Positions 23,931 through 32,768 of a stretch of 64,000 bases of DNA are shown piece by piece. Source of the DNA: Saprospiraceae bacterium. GTDB taxonomy: Bacteria; Bacteroidota; Bacteroidia; Chitinophagales; Saprospiraceae. The notes under the pieces are model-generated. The model made no database searches, had not been told where the DNA came from, and worked only from the letters and a program-made list of their open reading frames with translations. The stretch covers positions 62,001 through 126,000 of the forward strand of contig JANQPA010000014.1 in assembly GCA_028285545.1 (NCBI GenBank). The letters run 5' to 3'. A program made the position numbers and the translations under genes. Numbering within the stretch: the stretch's first letter is position 1; every line of letters begins with the position of its first letter.

Positions 23931-25832
23931 CTATTTTAAACCGGCCCCTGAAATAATTTCATCCACAATTTCAGGATTCAGTAGGGTAGAGGTATCTCCT
24001 AAATCTGAAATGTCTTTTGAAGCTACCTTACGCAAAATTCGGCGCATAATTTTTCCTGATCTGGTTTTAGGTAGACCTGAAACGACCTGTATAACGTCCG
24101 GTTTGGCAATAGGCCCGATTTCGGTTCTTACAACATTTGCTACCTCTTTTTGAAATGCTTCATTATCAGTAACAGAATCGCTGATAATAACATAGGCATA
24201 AATACCTTGCCCTTTGATTTCGTGGGGGTAGCCAACCACAGCTGATTCAATAACCAGAGGATGTTCGTTGATGGCATTTTCAACTTCCGCTGTACCCATT
24301 CTATGGCCAGATACGTTTATTACATCATCCACCCTTCCTATGATTCTGTACATCCCATCTTCATCTCTTCGAGCCCCATCACCGGTAAAGTATTTATCTT
24401 CAAACATTGAAAAATAAGTAGTTCGGCACCGCTCATGATCTCCGTAGGTAGTTCGTAGAATGGCAGGCCAGGGGAATTTAATGCAAAGCAAGCCCTCAAC
24501 ATCATTGCCTTCAATTTCATTCCCATCTGGATCGACCAGACAAAGTTGTACTCCTGGAAGAGGGTTAGTTGCAAAACAAGGCTTAAGTTTTGTGACATTA
24601 GGGATGGGAGTAATCATAATTCCTCCCGTTTCAGTTTGCCACCAGGTATCAACGATTGGGGCATTTCCTTTTCCGACTTTTTCATTATACCAATTCCATG
24701 CCTCTTCATTAATAGGCTCTCCAACAGTGCCCAGCACTTTAATGGAACTCAAATCGTATTTTTCGACATGCTCATCACCTAAGGCCATTAATGCTCTAAT
24801 GGCAGTTGGAGCTGTATAGAATTGATTGACTTTGTATTTGTCACAAATTTCCCAAAATCGACCCGCATGAGGATAAGTAGGAACCCCTTCAAACATAATA
24901 GAGGTAGCTCCGGCTGCTAGTGGACCATATACAATATAGGTGTGTCCGGTTATCCATCCAATATCCGCAGTACACCAATAAATATCATTTTCTTGATATT
25001 GGAATACATTCAAAAATGAAAACGTAGAATAAACCATATATCCTCCACAGGTGTGAACCACACCTTTGGGTTTACCAGTGGATCCTGAGGTATAGAGAAT
25101 AAAAAGTAAGTCTTCTGAATCCATTACTTCTGCTTCGCAATGCTCACTTTGGGAATCGACCTCATCATGCCACCACTTGTCGAGGTCTGCATTCCAATTC
25201 AGATCATCACCTGTATTTTTGTGCACCAAAACAGTTTCGATGGAATCACAACCCATTGCAATTGCTTCATCCACTACCTTTTTTACCGGAATGTGTTTTT
25301 TTCCACGATTATTATAATCTGAACAAATCACCATTTTGGCTTCTGCATCATTTATACGGTCAGCCAAAGCTTGAGCTGAAAATCCGGCAAAAACCACCGA
25401 ATGGACGGCACCAATACGGGCACATGCCAGCACTCCTATAGCCAATTCTGGAACCATAGGCATATAGAAGCAGATGCGATCTCCTTTTTTAATGCCTAAG
25501 TTTTTAAGCGCATTGGCTGTTTTGCAGACTGCAGCATGTAATTGTTTATAGGTATAAATGGTTTCTTTTTCATTGGGGTCATTAGGTTCAAAGATGATGG
25601 CTGCCTGATCTCCTCTGCTTTCCAGATGTCTATCCAAACAATTTTCTGTAATGTTGAGTTTTCCACCTAAAAACCACTTTACATCTGGCTTTTTAAAATC
25701 CCATTCTAAAACTTTATCCCAAGGTTTTTTCCATTGAAAGGTAGCCGCTTGTTCTGCCCAAAACCCCTCGGGATCTTCCACACTTTTTTGATAGGCTTGT
25801 TGGTATTCTTCAATTGTTTTGATCTGAAGCAT
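23931..25832 (-). CDS. acs: Acetyl-CoA synthetase
   Basis: A 633-residue AMP-forming acetate:CoA ligase. Motifs include YTSGSTGKPKGVVH, DTWWQTETGG with the tryptophan that limits the pocket to acetate, YFTGDGARRDEDG and PKTRSGKIMRRILR carrying the acetylatable lysine. Length and domain order are standard for Acs. It follows the symporter on the same strand after a 515-bp gap and precedes prpE by 40 bp. Function: activation of acetate in the cytoplasm for the TCA or glyoxylate routes and lipid synthesis. Confidence 0.96.
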   Translation of the reverse strand: MLQIKTIEEYQQAYQKSVEDPEGFWAEQAATFQWKKPWDKVLEWDFKKPDVKWFLGGKLNITENCLDRHLESRGDQAAIIFEPNDPNEKETIYTYKQLHAAVCKTANALKNLGIKKGDRICFYMPMVPELAIGVLACARIGAVHSVVFAGFSAQALADRINDAEAKMVICSDYNNRGKKHIPVKKVVDEAIAMGCDSIETVLVHKNTGDDLNWNADLDKWWHDEVDSQSEHCEAEVMDSEDLLFILYTSGSTGKPKGVVHTCGGYMVYSTFSFLNVFQYQENDIYWCTADIGWITGHTYIVYGPLAAGATSIMFEGVPTYPHAGRFWEICDKYKVNQFYTAPTAIRALMALGDEHVEKYDLSSIKVLGTVGEPINEEAWNWYNEKVGKGNAPIVDTWWQTETGGIMITPIPNVTKLKPCFATNPLPGVQLCLVDPDGNEIEGNDVEGLLCIKFPWPAILRTTYGDHERCRTTYFSMFEDKYFTGDGARRDEDGMYRIIGRVDDVINVSGHRMGTAEVENAINEHPLVIESAVVGYPHEIKGQGIYAYVIISDSVTDNEAFQKEVANVVRTEIGPIAKPDVIQVVSGLPKTRSGKIMRRILRKVASKDISDLGDTSTLLNPEIVDEIISGAGLK

Positions 25833-26176
25833 GATATTAATGAATTTTTGACTTTATGATTTTATGAACTATTGACCTTCTTATCTTTTGGAAATACGAA
25901 AATGAGCTATTAATATTGAAGAATTCAAATTATTAATAGTTCTTTTCAATTCGCGGTAATTAAAAGGTCTACAATTGGCCCATCCTTGACAGTGTAATTT
26001 ATTAGAATGAACCGGATTGTTTTTGAAGTTATTTTTGAAAGAACCAAGAGGCCATCTTTTTAGAAAAAATATATCTAGACCGATTCTTTGCTGGTCTTAA
26101 ATGTACATTATTTTAATTAAAAAAAAAGAAAAAAAAAGTCATTTGGAAGGATAAATATTTGTCATCAAAAATTATC

Positions 26177-26310
26177 TTTTTCTTTCATAATGAGAAAAGA
26201 GATAGATAGAGACAGATAGAAATAGATAGAGACAGATAGAGATAATTTGATTCTATATATCTCAATGTGTCTCCACATATCTCAATGTATCTCTCATTAT
26301 GAAAGAAAAA
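26177..26310. repeat. Inverted repeat enclosing a GATAGA/GAGACA satellite
   Basis: Perfect 19-bp arms at 26177-26195 and 26292-26310 enclose a ~45-bp satellite of GATAGATAGA and GACAGATAGA words (26200-26244), and then ATCTCAATGTGTCTCC-type words partly complementary to it. The whole could fold as one large imperfect hairpin. It occupies the 515-bp gap 25833-26347 between the symporter and acs. The rest of that gap is AT-rich with poly-A stretches near 26120-26138 and no gene. Confidence 0.75.
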
Positions 26311-26347
26311 TATTATTTAATGATAACTCTCTACGTTCCAATACCCC

Positions 26348-28069
26348 TTAATGTACCGACGCTTCTCCTGCCCCTCTTGGTATCCTAATATTCTCAACCA
26401 TCTCTTGTACACTCTCAGGGGGAGCGGGGGTGAACTGAGAAACTGTAATAGAAACCACAAAATTAAACAGCATGCCTAATGTGCCGATCCCTTCAGGGGA
26501 AATTCCAAACCAATATTGATCTGGAGTTCCGCCTCCGTATTTGAAGTAAATGATGTACGAAGCGGTAAAAACCAATCCGACGATCATACCCGAAACAGCG
26601 CCTGGCATATTCATGCGTTTGGAGAAGATTCCCAGTACGATGGCCGGGAAGAAAGAAGCAGCGGCCAGCCCAAAAGCAAATGCAACAACCTGAGCCACAA
26701 AGCCAGGTGGGTTAATTCCTGCATAACCAGCTACCACCACAGCTACTGCAATGGCGATCCTTGCAGCTCTAAGTTCTCCTTTTTCGGAAATATCTGGCCT
26801 CAACCATTTTTTAAGAATATCATGCGAAATCGAAGAAGAAATAACCAATAAAAGCCCAGCTGCAGTTGAAAGGGCAGAGGCTAAGCCTCCTGCCACAACC
26901 AGTGCAATAACCCAATTCGGTAGAGAAGCTATTTCTGGATTGGCCATGACCATAATATCCTGATCAATGGTCAATTCATTTCCTTTCCAGCCATTTGGTA
27001 TGGCTACGGAGTTATTAAATTCGGTATTGGAATCATTGTAATACTGGACTTTGCCATCTTGGTTTTTATCGTCAAAGATCAGTAAACCAGTTGTTTCCCA
27101 ATTATTAAACCATTCAGGTAATTCAGCGTATTCTTTTTCATTAACTGTATTAATAAGATTTGTTCTAGCGAAAGCGGCCACTGCCGGAGCAGTTGTATAC
27201 AATAAAGCTATAAAAACAAGTGCCCATCCTGCAGATACTCTTGCATCAGAAACTCTTGGAACTGTAAAAAAACGAACAATCACATGAGGCAGTCCTGCAG
27301 TACCTAACATTAATGCTGCAGTAACAAAAAATAGATCTATTGTTGATTTTTTGGAAGTGGTGTATTCCTTAAAACCTAACTCGGTCGATAGTTGATCTAA
27401 TTTGACTAGCAAGGGAGTACCATCTGCTAAATCACCACCTAGACCGAGCTGTGGTATCGGAGTTCCTACCATCATGATAGATATAAAAATGGCTGGCACC
27501 ATGTAAGCAAAAATTAAAACGCAATACTGAACAACCTGGGTATAAGTAATTCCTTTCATCCCTCCAAGCACTGCGTAGAAAAATACAATGCCCACTCCCA
27601 TTACCACACCCCATTCAAATTTCACTTTTAGAAAAGTTGAAAAAGCTATTCCCACTCCTTTCATTTGTCCTACTACATAGGTGAAAGAAATAAACAAAGC
27701 ACAAAGAGCAGCTACTAGCCTTGCAGTTTGAGAATAGTAGCGTTCGCCAATAAAATCAGGGACCGTATATTTGCCAAATTTTCGGAGGTAAGGAGCTAGT
27801 AAAAGAGCCAATAAAACATAACCACCAGTCCATCCCATTAAATACTGCCCGCCCTGATACCCCATAAAGGAAATCAGCCCGGCCATAGATATAAATGAAG
27901 CAGCTGACATCCAATCTGCTGCAGTAGCCAATCCATTCACAACAGGAGGAACGCCTCCTCCTGCAACATAAAACTCTGAAGTGGAACCAGCTCTTGAATA
28001 AATAGCTACTCCTATATATAGTGCAAAGGTTAAACCAACAATAATAAACGTCCAGATTTGAACATCCAT
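26348..28069 (-). CDS. Sodium:solute symporter, large subunit (acetate-type)
   Basis: A 573-residue inner-membrane transporter with about 13 hydrophobic spans, of the SSS family and specifically the VC_2705-like subfamily that works with a DUF4212 small subunit. The N-terminal FYVAGGGVPPVVNGLATAADWMSAASFI matches Na+-binding SSS proteins including ActP. An insertion of about 70 residues (NEKEYAELPEWFNNWE to MVMANPEIA) lies in an extramembrane loop, as usual for this subfamily. Acetate or short-chain carboxylate uptake is inferred from the adjacent acs/prpE and from known clusters of this kind. The DUF4212 gene is 39 bp upstream. Confidence 0.9.
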   Translation of the reverse strand: MDVQIWTFIIVGLTFALYIGVAIYSRAGSTSEFYVAGGGVPPVVNGLATAADWMSAASFISMAGLISFMGYQGGQYLMGWTGGYVLLALLLAPYLRKFGKYTVPDFIGERYYSQTARLVAALCALFISFTYVVGQMKGVGIAFSTFLKVKFEWGVVMGVGIVFFYAVLGGMKGITYTQVVQYCVLIFAYMVPAIFISIMMVGTPIPQLGLGGDLADGTPLLVKLDQLSTELGFKEYTTSKKSTIDLFFVTAALMLGTAGLPHVIVRFFTVPRVSDARVSAGWALVFIALLYTTAPAVAAFARTNLINTVNEKEYAELPEWFNNWETTGLLIFDDKNQDGKVQYYNDSNTEFNNSVAIPNGWKGNELTIDQDIMVMANPEIASLPNWVIALVVAGGLASALSTAAGLLLVISSSISHDILKKWLRPDISEKGELRAARIAIAVAVVVAGYAGINPPGFVAQVVAFAFGLAAASFFPAIVLGIFSKRMNMPGAVSGMIVGLVFTASYIIYFKYGGGTPDQYWFGISPEGIGTLGMLFNFVVSITVSQFTPAPPESVQEMVENIRIPRGAGEASVH

Positions 28070-28108
28070 GATCTTATTTTTTATCCAATTTTTTGAAAAA
28101 ACATGTCT

Positions 28109-28366
28109 TTATTTTTCGTCCACGTCAAATTTTTTGTCCAGATTATTCATCAAATAAACATATACAAAAATTAAAATGACAAAGACGTAAATGGAACCCT
28201 GCTGGGCAAACCAAAATCCAAGTGGGTAGCCCCCAACTTTAATGGTGTTTAAGGCATCAACAAATAAAATGCCACAGCCATAGGATACTACAAACCAAAT
28301 GAGGAGAAGAATGACTAAATATCGCACATTGGTTCGCCAATAATCTTTTAAATTCTTTTCAGACAT
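28109..28366 (-). CDS. DUF4212 symporter small subunit
   Basis: An 85-residue two-span membrane protein. The order YWRTNVRYLVILL, then WFVVSYGCGILF, LNTIKVGGYPLGFWFAQQGSIYVFVILIFVYVYLMN is the DUF4212 (TIGR03647) signature of the putative Na+/solute symporter small subunit. It precedes its large-subunit partner by 39 bp in the same orientation. Confidence 0.93.
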   Translation of the reverse strand: MSEKNLKDYWRTNVRYLVILLLIWFVVSYGCGILFVDALNTIKVGGYPLGFWFAQQGSIYVFVILIFVYVYLMNNLDKKFDVDEK

Positions 28367-28518
28367 GATTCTTTACTGTTTGACCTATGAATAATATTTT
28401 CCTTAAGTGTGTTCCTTCGGTTAATTAAATTTAGCTTCGGTCGGGCAATTGAAACCAATTGAAGAGCAATATAATATTTGATTTTGGACTTTTAACAAAA
28501 AGTCAAAATGTAGGATTA

Positions 28519-28809
28519 CTACAAAATGTTCGTAAGGGTTTCTATGATGTAGTAATAATTATCCGTGGAAAGAGAATAAAGTGAGTTTTTTCCATTTCTT
28601 TGTACAACCAGGATATTTTTATTTTTTAAGATCCTAAGATGATGAGAAGCAATGGCCTGTTCAATATTAAGGGCGGAATAAATTTGGGTAACCGTCATTT
28701 GGCCGTTTTTAAAGAGTAAATCCATAATGGCAATCCGGATGGGGTGAGCAATAGCTCTAAGGGTTTCTGTAGAATTTTCAAGAAAACTTTCCTTAAAATG
28801 AGTTTTCAT
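28519..28809 (-). CDS. ArsR-family transcriptional regulator
   Basis: A 96-residue winged-helix protein: LRAIAHPIRIAIMDLL opens the ArsR fold, and the recognition region is MTVTQIYSALNIEQAIASHHLRILKNKNIL, followed by a basic wing (VQRNGKNSLYSL). It has no cysteine pairs, so classic metal sensing is unlikely. It is the first minus-strand gene of the acetate locus, divergent from the DUF294 protein with 218 bp between, so it may regulate both directions. The inducing signal is unknown. Confidence 0.87.
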   Translation of the reverse strand: MKTHFKESFLENSTETLRAIAHPIRIAIMDLLFKNGQMTVTQIYSALNIEQAIASHHLRILKNKNILVVQRNGKNSLYSLSTDNYYYIIETLTNIL

Positions 28810-28856
28810 GTCGTTTAGATTCTATTAGGTTAGTAGTGGGTGTTGAGTAATGCCAG

Positions 28857-28872
28857 TCTACCGACAGGTAGA
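28857..28872. promoter_or_regulatory. Small palindrome in the ArsR/DUF294 divergent intergenic region
   Basis: TCTACC-GACA-GGTAGA forms a 6-bp inverted repeat 48 bp upstream of the ArsR-family start. Its size and position suit a dimeric regulator's operator, but similar small palindromes occur as dispersed repeats in Bacteroidota, so this is only a candidate. Confidence 0.3.
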
Positions 28873-29027
28873 TGTATTGAGAAAAATACTTGCTAAATTA
28901 ATGGAATTTTGCTTATAATAGGCATATACAATCCTAAATGCCCATTAACCATTACCGAATACAAACCATATGTGACCTCACCTTATATGGATTACTGAAC
29001 TAAAGTTGGTTATTAACTAATCATCCT

Positions 29028-30962
29028 ATGCAAAATATTATTCCCAGAAGGATTTATGATTTTTTGAAAAATTTGCCACCCTTTCATTTAATTGCTGAAG
29101 AGGACTTATTGAGTCTGGCCAAAAAAGTTGTAGTACAGTATAAAAAGAAAGATGAAGTTGTCTTTAAACAAGGGGAGAGTCCCTCGCCCTATTTTTACCT
29201 TGTACATGAAGGGGCCATCCATCTGATAGATAATGAAAGCCCCGAGAAAACTTTGGTTGACAAATACGATGAAGGAGATCTATTCGGAATTCGCCCACTA
29301 CTGGCAACTGAAAACTATGCATTGACTGCAGTAGCTAATGAAGAAAGCCTATTATATGCTTTTAGAATCCGTGATTTTAAAGAGATATGGGTTCATTATC
29401 CCAAAGTTACTTTATATCTGGCTTCTACCTTTGCAGCGGATGCTCGGTCCAAATCTGTAGAACTAGACATGGAAGTTAATCAGGTGAAAATTGATAAAAA
29501 TACTCTCAAGGAAACTCATCTGATTGAAATTCAGGCTTTTAACAAAGGTAAAGCTCCTGTTTGCTGCAGCCCCAATACAAGCATTAAGGAATCCGCTAAG
29601 ATCATGTCCCAAAATGAGGTGGGATCTATTATAATAATTAATGAACTAAACCATCCCCTGGGAATAGTAACCGATAAAGATTTTCGACATAAGGTCGTTA
29701 CTGGTAATTATGACCTGGATGAACCCATATCAACAATTATGTCCAGTCCTGTTGTTACTGCCCTTCCGGGCTTAAGTATGGCAGATGCACAAATAAAAAT
29801 GATTCAGCAAAAGATCCATCATCTTTGCCTCACCGAAGATGGGAGCCCTTCCTCAAAAGTAGTAGGAGTTGTTTCTGAACACGATTTAATGGTTTTACAA
29901 GGCACTGATCCAGGGATTATCATACGAGAGATTGAAAGAAGCACTGAGGTTTCACAGCTTATCAAATTACGAGAACGAGCAGAAAACCTTTTGGAAAATT
30001 ATCTAAAGCGCCAGGTTTCAATTTCCTTTATTAGCAATATTATTTCAGAGATAAATGATGCTTTGATTGTTCGTTCACTTGAAATTTCTGTGCAAAAGGC
30101 CGGCCCACTAAAATTTAATGGAAAGGAAGTATCTTTTTGTTGGTTAGGATTGGGAAGCGAAGGAAGAAAAGAACAATTACTTCGAACGGATCAGGATAAT
30201 GCCCTGGTCTTCGAAGATGTTGTCGAAGAGAATTATGAAACTGCCAAGGCTTATTTTCTTGAGCTTGCCACACAAACTACTCAGATTTTGAAGGAGTGCG
30301 GTTTTGATTTTTGTCCTGCAGAGATGATGGCTAGAAATCCCAAATGGTGTTTGTCACTGAGTGAATGGAAAAAGCAGTTTTCCAAGTGGATAATGGAACC
30401 TACTCCGCAGGCCGTATTAAATAGTGCTATATTTTTTGATTTCCGACCCATTTACGGAAATGAAAATTTGTCCAATGCTTTATCCAGGCATATCTTTAAT
30501 GAAATGGAGCATCAATCCCTTTTTATTTCTTACCTGGCAAAAAGTGCCGTAGAGCGGCCACCACTTCTTACCTTTTTTCGAAATTTTGTAGTGGAAAAAA
30601 GTGGTGAGCATAAAGATGAATTTGACATAAAGGGTAGAGCCATGATGCCCTTGGCAGATGCTGCCAGAGTTTTGATTTTGAACGAAAAAATGCAGGGGAT
30701 TAATAATACCATTCATAGATTTGAAAAGCTTGCTGAACTAGACCCGGCAAATAAAGAATTGTTTGAACAAGCCATTGATTCTTATGAACTTTTTATGCGT
30801 TATCGAGCATTACATGGACTTGAAAACCAAGATTCAGGCAGATATTTTAATCCAATGATTTTAAATAAAATAGAAAGGCTAAACTTAAGAAATAGTTTCA
30901 GACCAATAGGTGCACTGCAAACACTCATTGCTACCCGATTCCAACTTGCCTATTTGAGGTGA
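29028..30962 (+). CDS. cNMP-binding/CBS/DUF294 nucleotidyltransferase-like protein
   Basis: A 644-residue signalling protein. Domain order: cyclic-nucleotide-binding fold (about 10-125), paired CBS domains (about 180-300, including IIINELNHPLGIVTDKDFRH), a DUF294 nucleotidyltransferase-like domain (about 330-470, with the GLGSEGRKEQ and TDQDNA motif at 374-391) and a DUF294 C-terminal helical domain. This architecture is conserved next to acetate symporter/acs genes in many bacteria. GlnD-like nucleotidyl transfer has been proposed but is not established. It is followed 13 bp later by the exonuclease gene in the same orientation. Confidence 0.9.
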   Translation: MQNIIPRRIYDFLKNLPPFHLIAEEDLLSLAKKVVVQYKKKDEVVFKQGESPSPYFYLVHEGAIHLIDNESPEKTLVDKYDEGDLFGIRPLLATENYALTAVANEESLLYAFRIRDFKEIWVHYPKVTLYLASTFAADARSKSVELDMEVNQVKIDKNTLKETHLIEIQAFNKGKAPVCCSPNTSIKESAKIMSQNEVGSIIIINELNHPLGIVTDKDFRHKVVTGNYDLDEPISTIMSSPVVTALPGLSMADAQIKMIQQKIHHLCLTEDGSPSSKVVGVVSEHDLMVLQGTDPGIIIREIERSTEVSQLIKLRERAENLLENYLKRQVSISFISNIISEINDALIVRSLEISVQKAGPLKFNGKEVSFCWLGLGSEGRKEQLLRTDQDNALVFEDVVEENYETAKAYFLELATQTTQILKECGFDFCPAEMMARNPKWCLSLSEWKKQFSKWIMEPTPQAVLNSAIFFDFRPIYGNENLSNALSRHIFNEMEHQSLFISYLAKSAVERPPLLTFFRNFVVEKSGEHKDEFDIKGRAMMPLADAARVLILNEKMQGINNTIHRFEKLAELDPANKELFEQAIDSYELFMRYRALHGLENQDSGRYFNPMILNKIERLNLRNSFRPIGALQTLIATRFQLAYLR

Positions 30963-30975
30963 CAATAATAAGAAC

Positions 30976-31668
30976 ATGGATTTTTTTAATTTTTATAAAA
31001 ACAAAAGAAAGGAAGAAACCATACCAGATTTTTGGAAAGAATATCTGAGTAGTTTCGAACATATGCCTTCCAAAAAAGATTCCATTGAAAAGATACGATT
31101 CGTTTGTTTTGATACTGAAACTACGGGTTTGCAGATTTCATCAGATCAAATTTTGTCAATTGGGGCTGTGGGTATAGAAAATTGGACGATTGATATCAGT
31201 GAATCTTTTGAATGCATCTTAGACCAGGAATATGAAGCCACAGAAGAAAATATAAGCATCCATGGCTTATTACCGAAATTGAGAAACCACAGCATTTCAG
31301 AAACAATGGCCCTGAAATCTTTTCTTGCTTATATTAAAAATTCAGTACTGGTTGGACACCATGTTGCTTTTGATATTGGAATGATTAATAAGTCTCTGTA
31401 TGGGATGACTGGGCAAAAATTAAAACTGCGGAATCAAGCTATCGATACGCTAAATTTAGCAAAACGATTGTTCCCTTTGGGATACCATTTTAGAGCCGAA
31501 GAATTATCATTAGATCAGTTGGCCAAAGAAAATAAGATTAGTTTAAGTGGCCGGCATACAGCTTCAGGAGACGCCTACATCACAGCAATATTGTTTTTAA
31601 AGCTACTGTCAAAGCTTCAAAAGAGAGGGAATTATACATTGGGAAGCCTTTTGAGGACTAAATTTTAA
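30976..31668 (+). CDS. DEDDh 3'-5' exonuclease (DnaQ/PolC-epsilon-like)
   Basis: A 230-residue exonuclease. ExoI motif FDTETTG (Asp46, Glu48), ExoII LVGHHVAFDIGM and ExoIII RHTASGDA with the catalytic His give the DEDDh set found in the DNA polymerase III epsilon subunit. An N-terminal ~40-residue extension precedes the fold. Pairing of this small exonuclease with a DUF294 protein is a known feature of acetate clusters. Whether it acts on DNA, RNA or small oligonucleotides such as cyclic-dinucleotide products is not known. Confidence 0.9.
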   Translation: MDFFNFYKNKRKEETIPDFWKEYLSSFEHMPSKKDSIEKIRFVCFDTETTGLQISSDQILSIGAVGIENWTIDISESFECILDQEYEATEENISIHGLLPKLRNHSISETMALKSFLAYIKNSVLVGHHVAFDIGMINKSLYGMTGQKLKLRNQAIDTLNLAKRLFPLGYHFRAEELSLDQLAKENKISLSGRHTASGDAYITAILFLKLLSKLQKRGNYTLGSLLRTKF

Positions 31669-31810
31669 TAAAAATCGCAATATCAAGTCTTTACATTTGA
31701 ATTCTGGAATCTTATTCCGTATTTTCCGGAAGGAATATGATCAATGATTATATTCAAAAAAATTAGATCTTTCTTTAATACCGTTTCGTCACATTTAGAA
31801 TCAAAAAATT

Positions 31811-32629
31811 ATGAATCTGTGCTCTTGGAAGCCCTTGCTCCTGGCCTTTCTTTCTATTTACATCTGGTCTTGTAGTTCTGACAAGGGGAATGAGCAATTT
31901 ACTGGTGATGGAATCTATTTCGAGGAAGTTTCGATGATGAAAATTTCTTCAGGTTGTTCCGAACAAAAACAGGAATGTGCCAAAGTTAGTGTTGATTATC
32001 CTCTTGCAAAAACGGGAGATGCCTATATTAAAGACAAAATAAATAAGGTAACTAAGCAAAAAGTATTGGAATCACTGGCTGTATTTTCCGAACATGATAA
32101 TAAATTGGTTGAGGATCTAGATGTGGCCATGGCTGAATTTATAAAACTTTATGAGAGTTATGTCCGCGAATCCAATTTTTTTAGCATCCCCTGGGAGTTA
32201 AAAATTGATGGAGAGGTGCTTTATCAATCGGAAAAAATGGTTTGCCTGAAGCTTGAAAACAGTTCTTACACAGGCGGTGCTCATCCTAATGAGTATACCA
32301 CTTTATTAAATTTTAATACCGAAACAGGCGATTTATTAGAATTGAACGATATTGTTAGCGATGTAGCAAAACTCAGAGTTTTAGCAGAGGAATCGATTTT
32401 GGGTAAAAGGAAAAAGGAAGTAGATGAATCTGATGTTCCGGTTATTGAACTGGCGAGTGATTCATATTTTACACTACCTGAAAATTTTGCGATTCAAAAA
32501 AATGGAATTTTATTATTCTATAACCCATATGAGGCTTCCGATTATGCTAGCGGTACTCTTTCTTTTCTTCTTTCTTATGATGACTTAAATTCCATTCTTG
32601 CCAATGGTTTTAAATCACTGAATTTGTAA
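31811..32629 (+). CDS. DUF3298/DUF4163-type lipoprotein
   Basis: A 272-residue exported protein with a lipoprotein signal ending IWSC (Cys21). The body matches the PdaC/RsiV-like arrangement: an N-terminal DUF4163-like half and a DUF3298 half with the hallmark SSYTGGAHPNEYTTLLNF and ELNDIV segments. In other bacteria these domains bind cell-wall or lysozyme ligands, but here the role is unknown. It stands alone between the exonuclease (142 bp upstream) and the GT39 gene. Confidence 0.8.
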   Translation: MNLCSWKPLLLAFLSIYIWSCSSDKGNEQFTGDGIYFEEVSMMKISSGCSEQKQECAKVSVDYPLAKTGDAYIKDKINKVTKQKVLESLAVFSEHDNKLVEDLDVAMAEFIKLYESYVRESNFFSIPWELKIDGEVLYQSEKMVCLKLENSSYTGGAHPNEYTTLLNFNTETGDLLELNDIVSDVAKLRVLAEESILGKRKKEVDESDVPVIELASDSYFTLPENFAIQKNGILLFYNPYEASDYASGTLSFLLSYDDLNSILANGFKSLNL

Positions 32630-32721
32630 TCACCCCTTATTTCATAAGATTTTCATTCCTTTATTTTCTTCCAAGTCTAATTTTATTCTGGCTCCTCTCC
32701 CTGCTAATGCAAAAGGATGTT

Positions 32722-32729
32722 TATGTTTG
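32722..32729 (+). promoter_or_regulatory. Candidate -7 element TATGTTTG for the GT39 gene
   Basis: Exact match to the Bacteroidota -7 consensus TAnnTTTG, 39 bp before the start at 32769. No clear -33 TTTG at the expected 19-21 nt distance. Confidence 0.35.
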
Positions 32730-32768
32730 CAGGAGAAAATAATTAAACTTTCACGCTAAGGGTTTTTT

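Noticed and set aside
24460-24819. 119-codon plus-strand open frame inside acs
   Set aside because: Antisense to a highly conserved synthetase; a consequence of codon bias.
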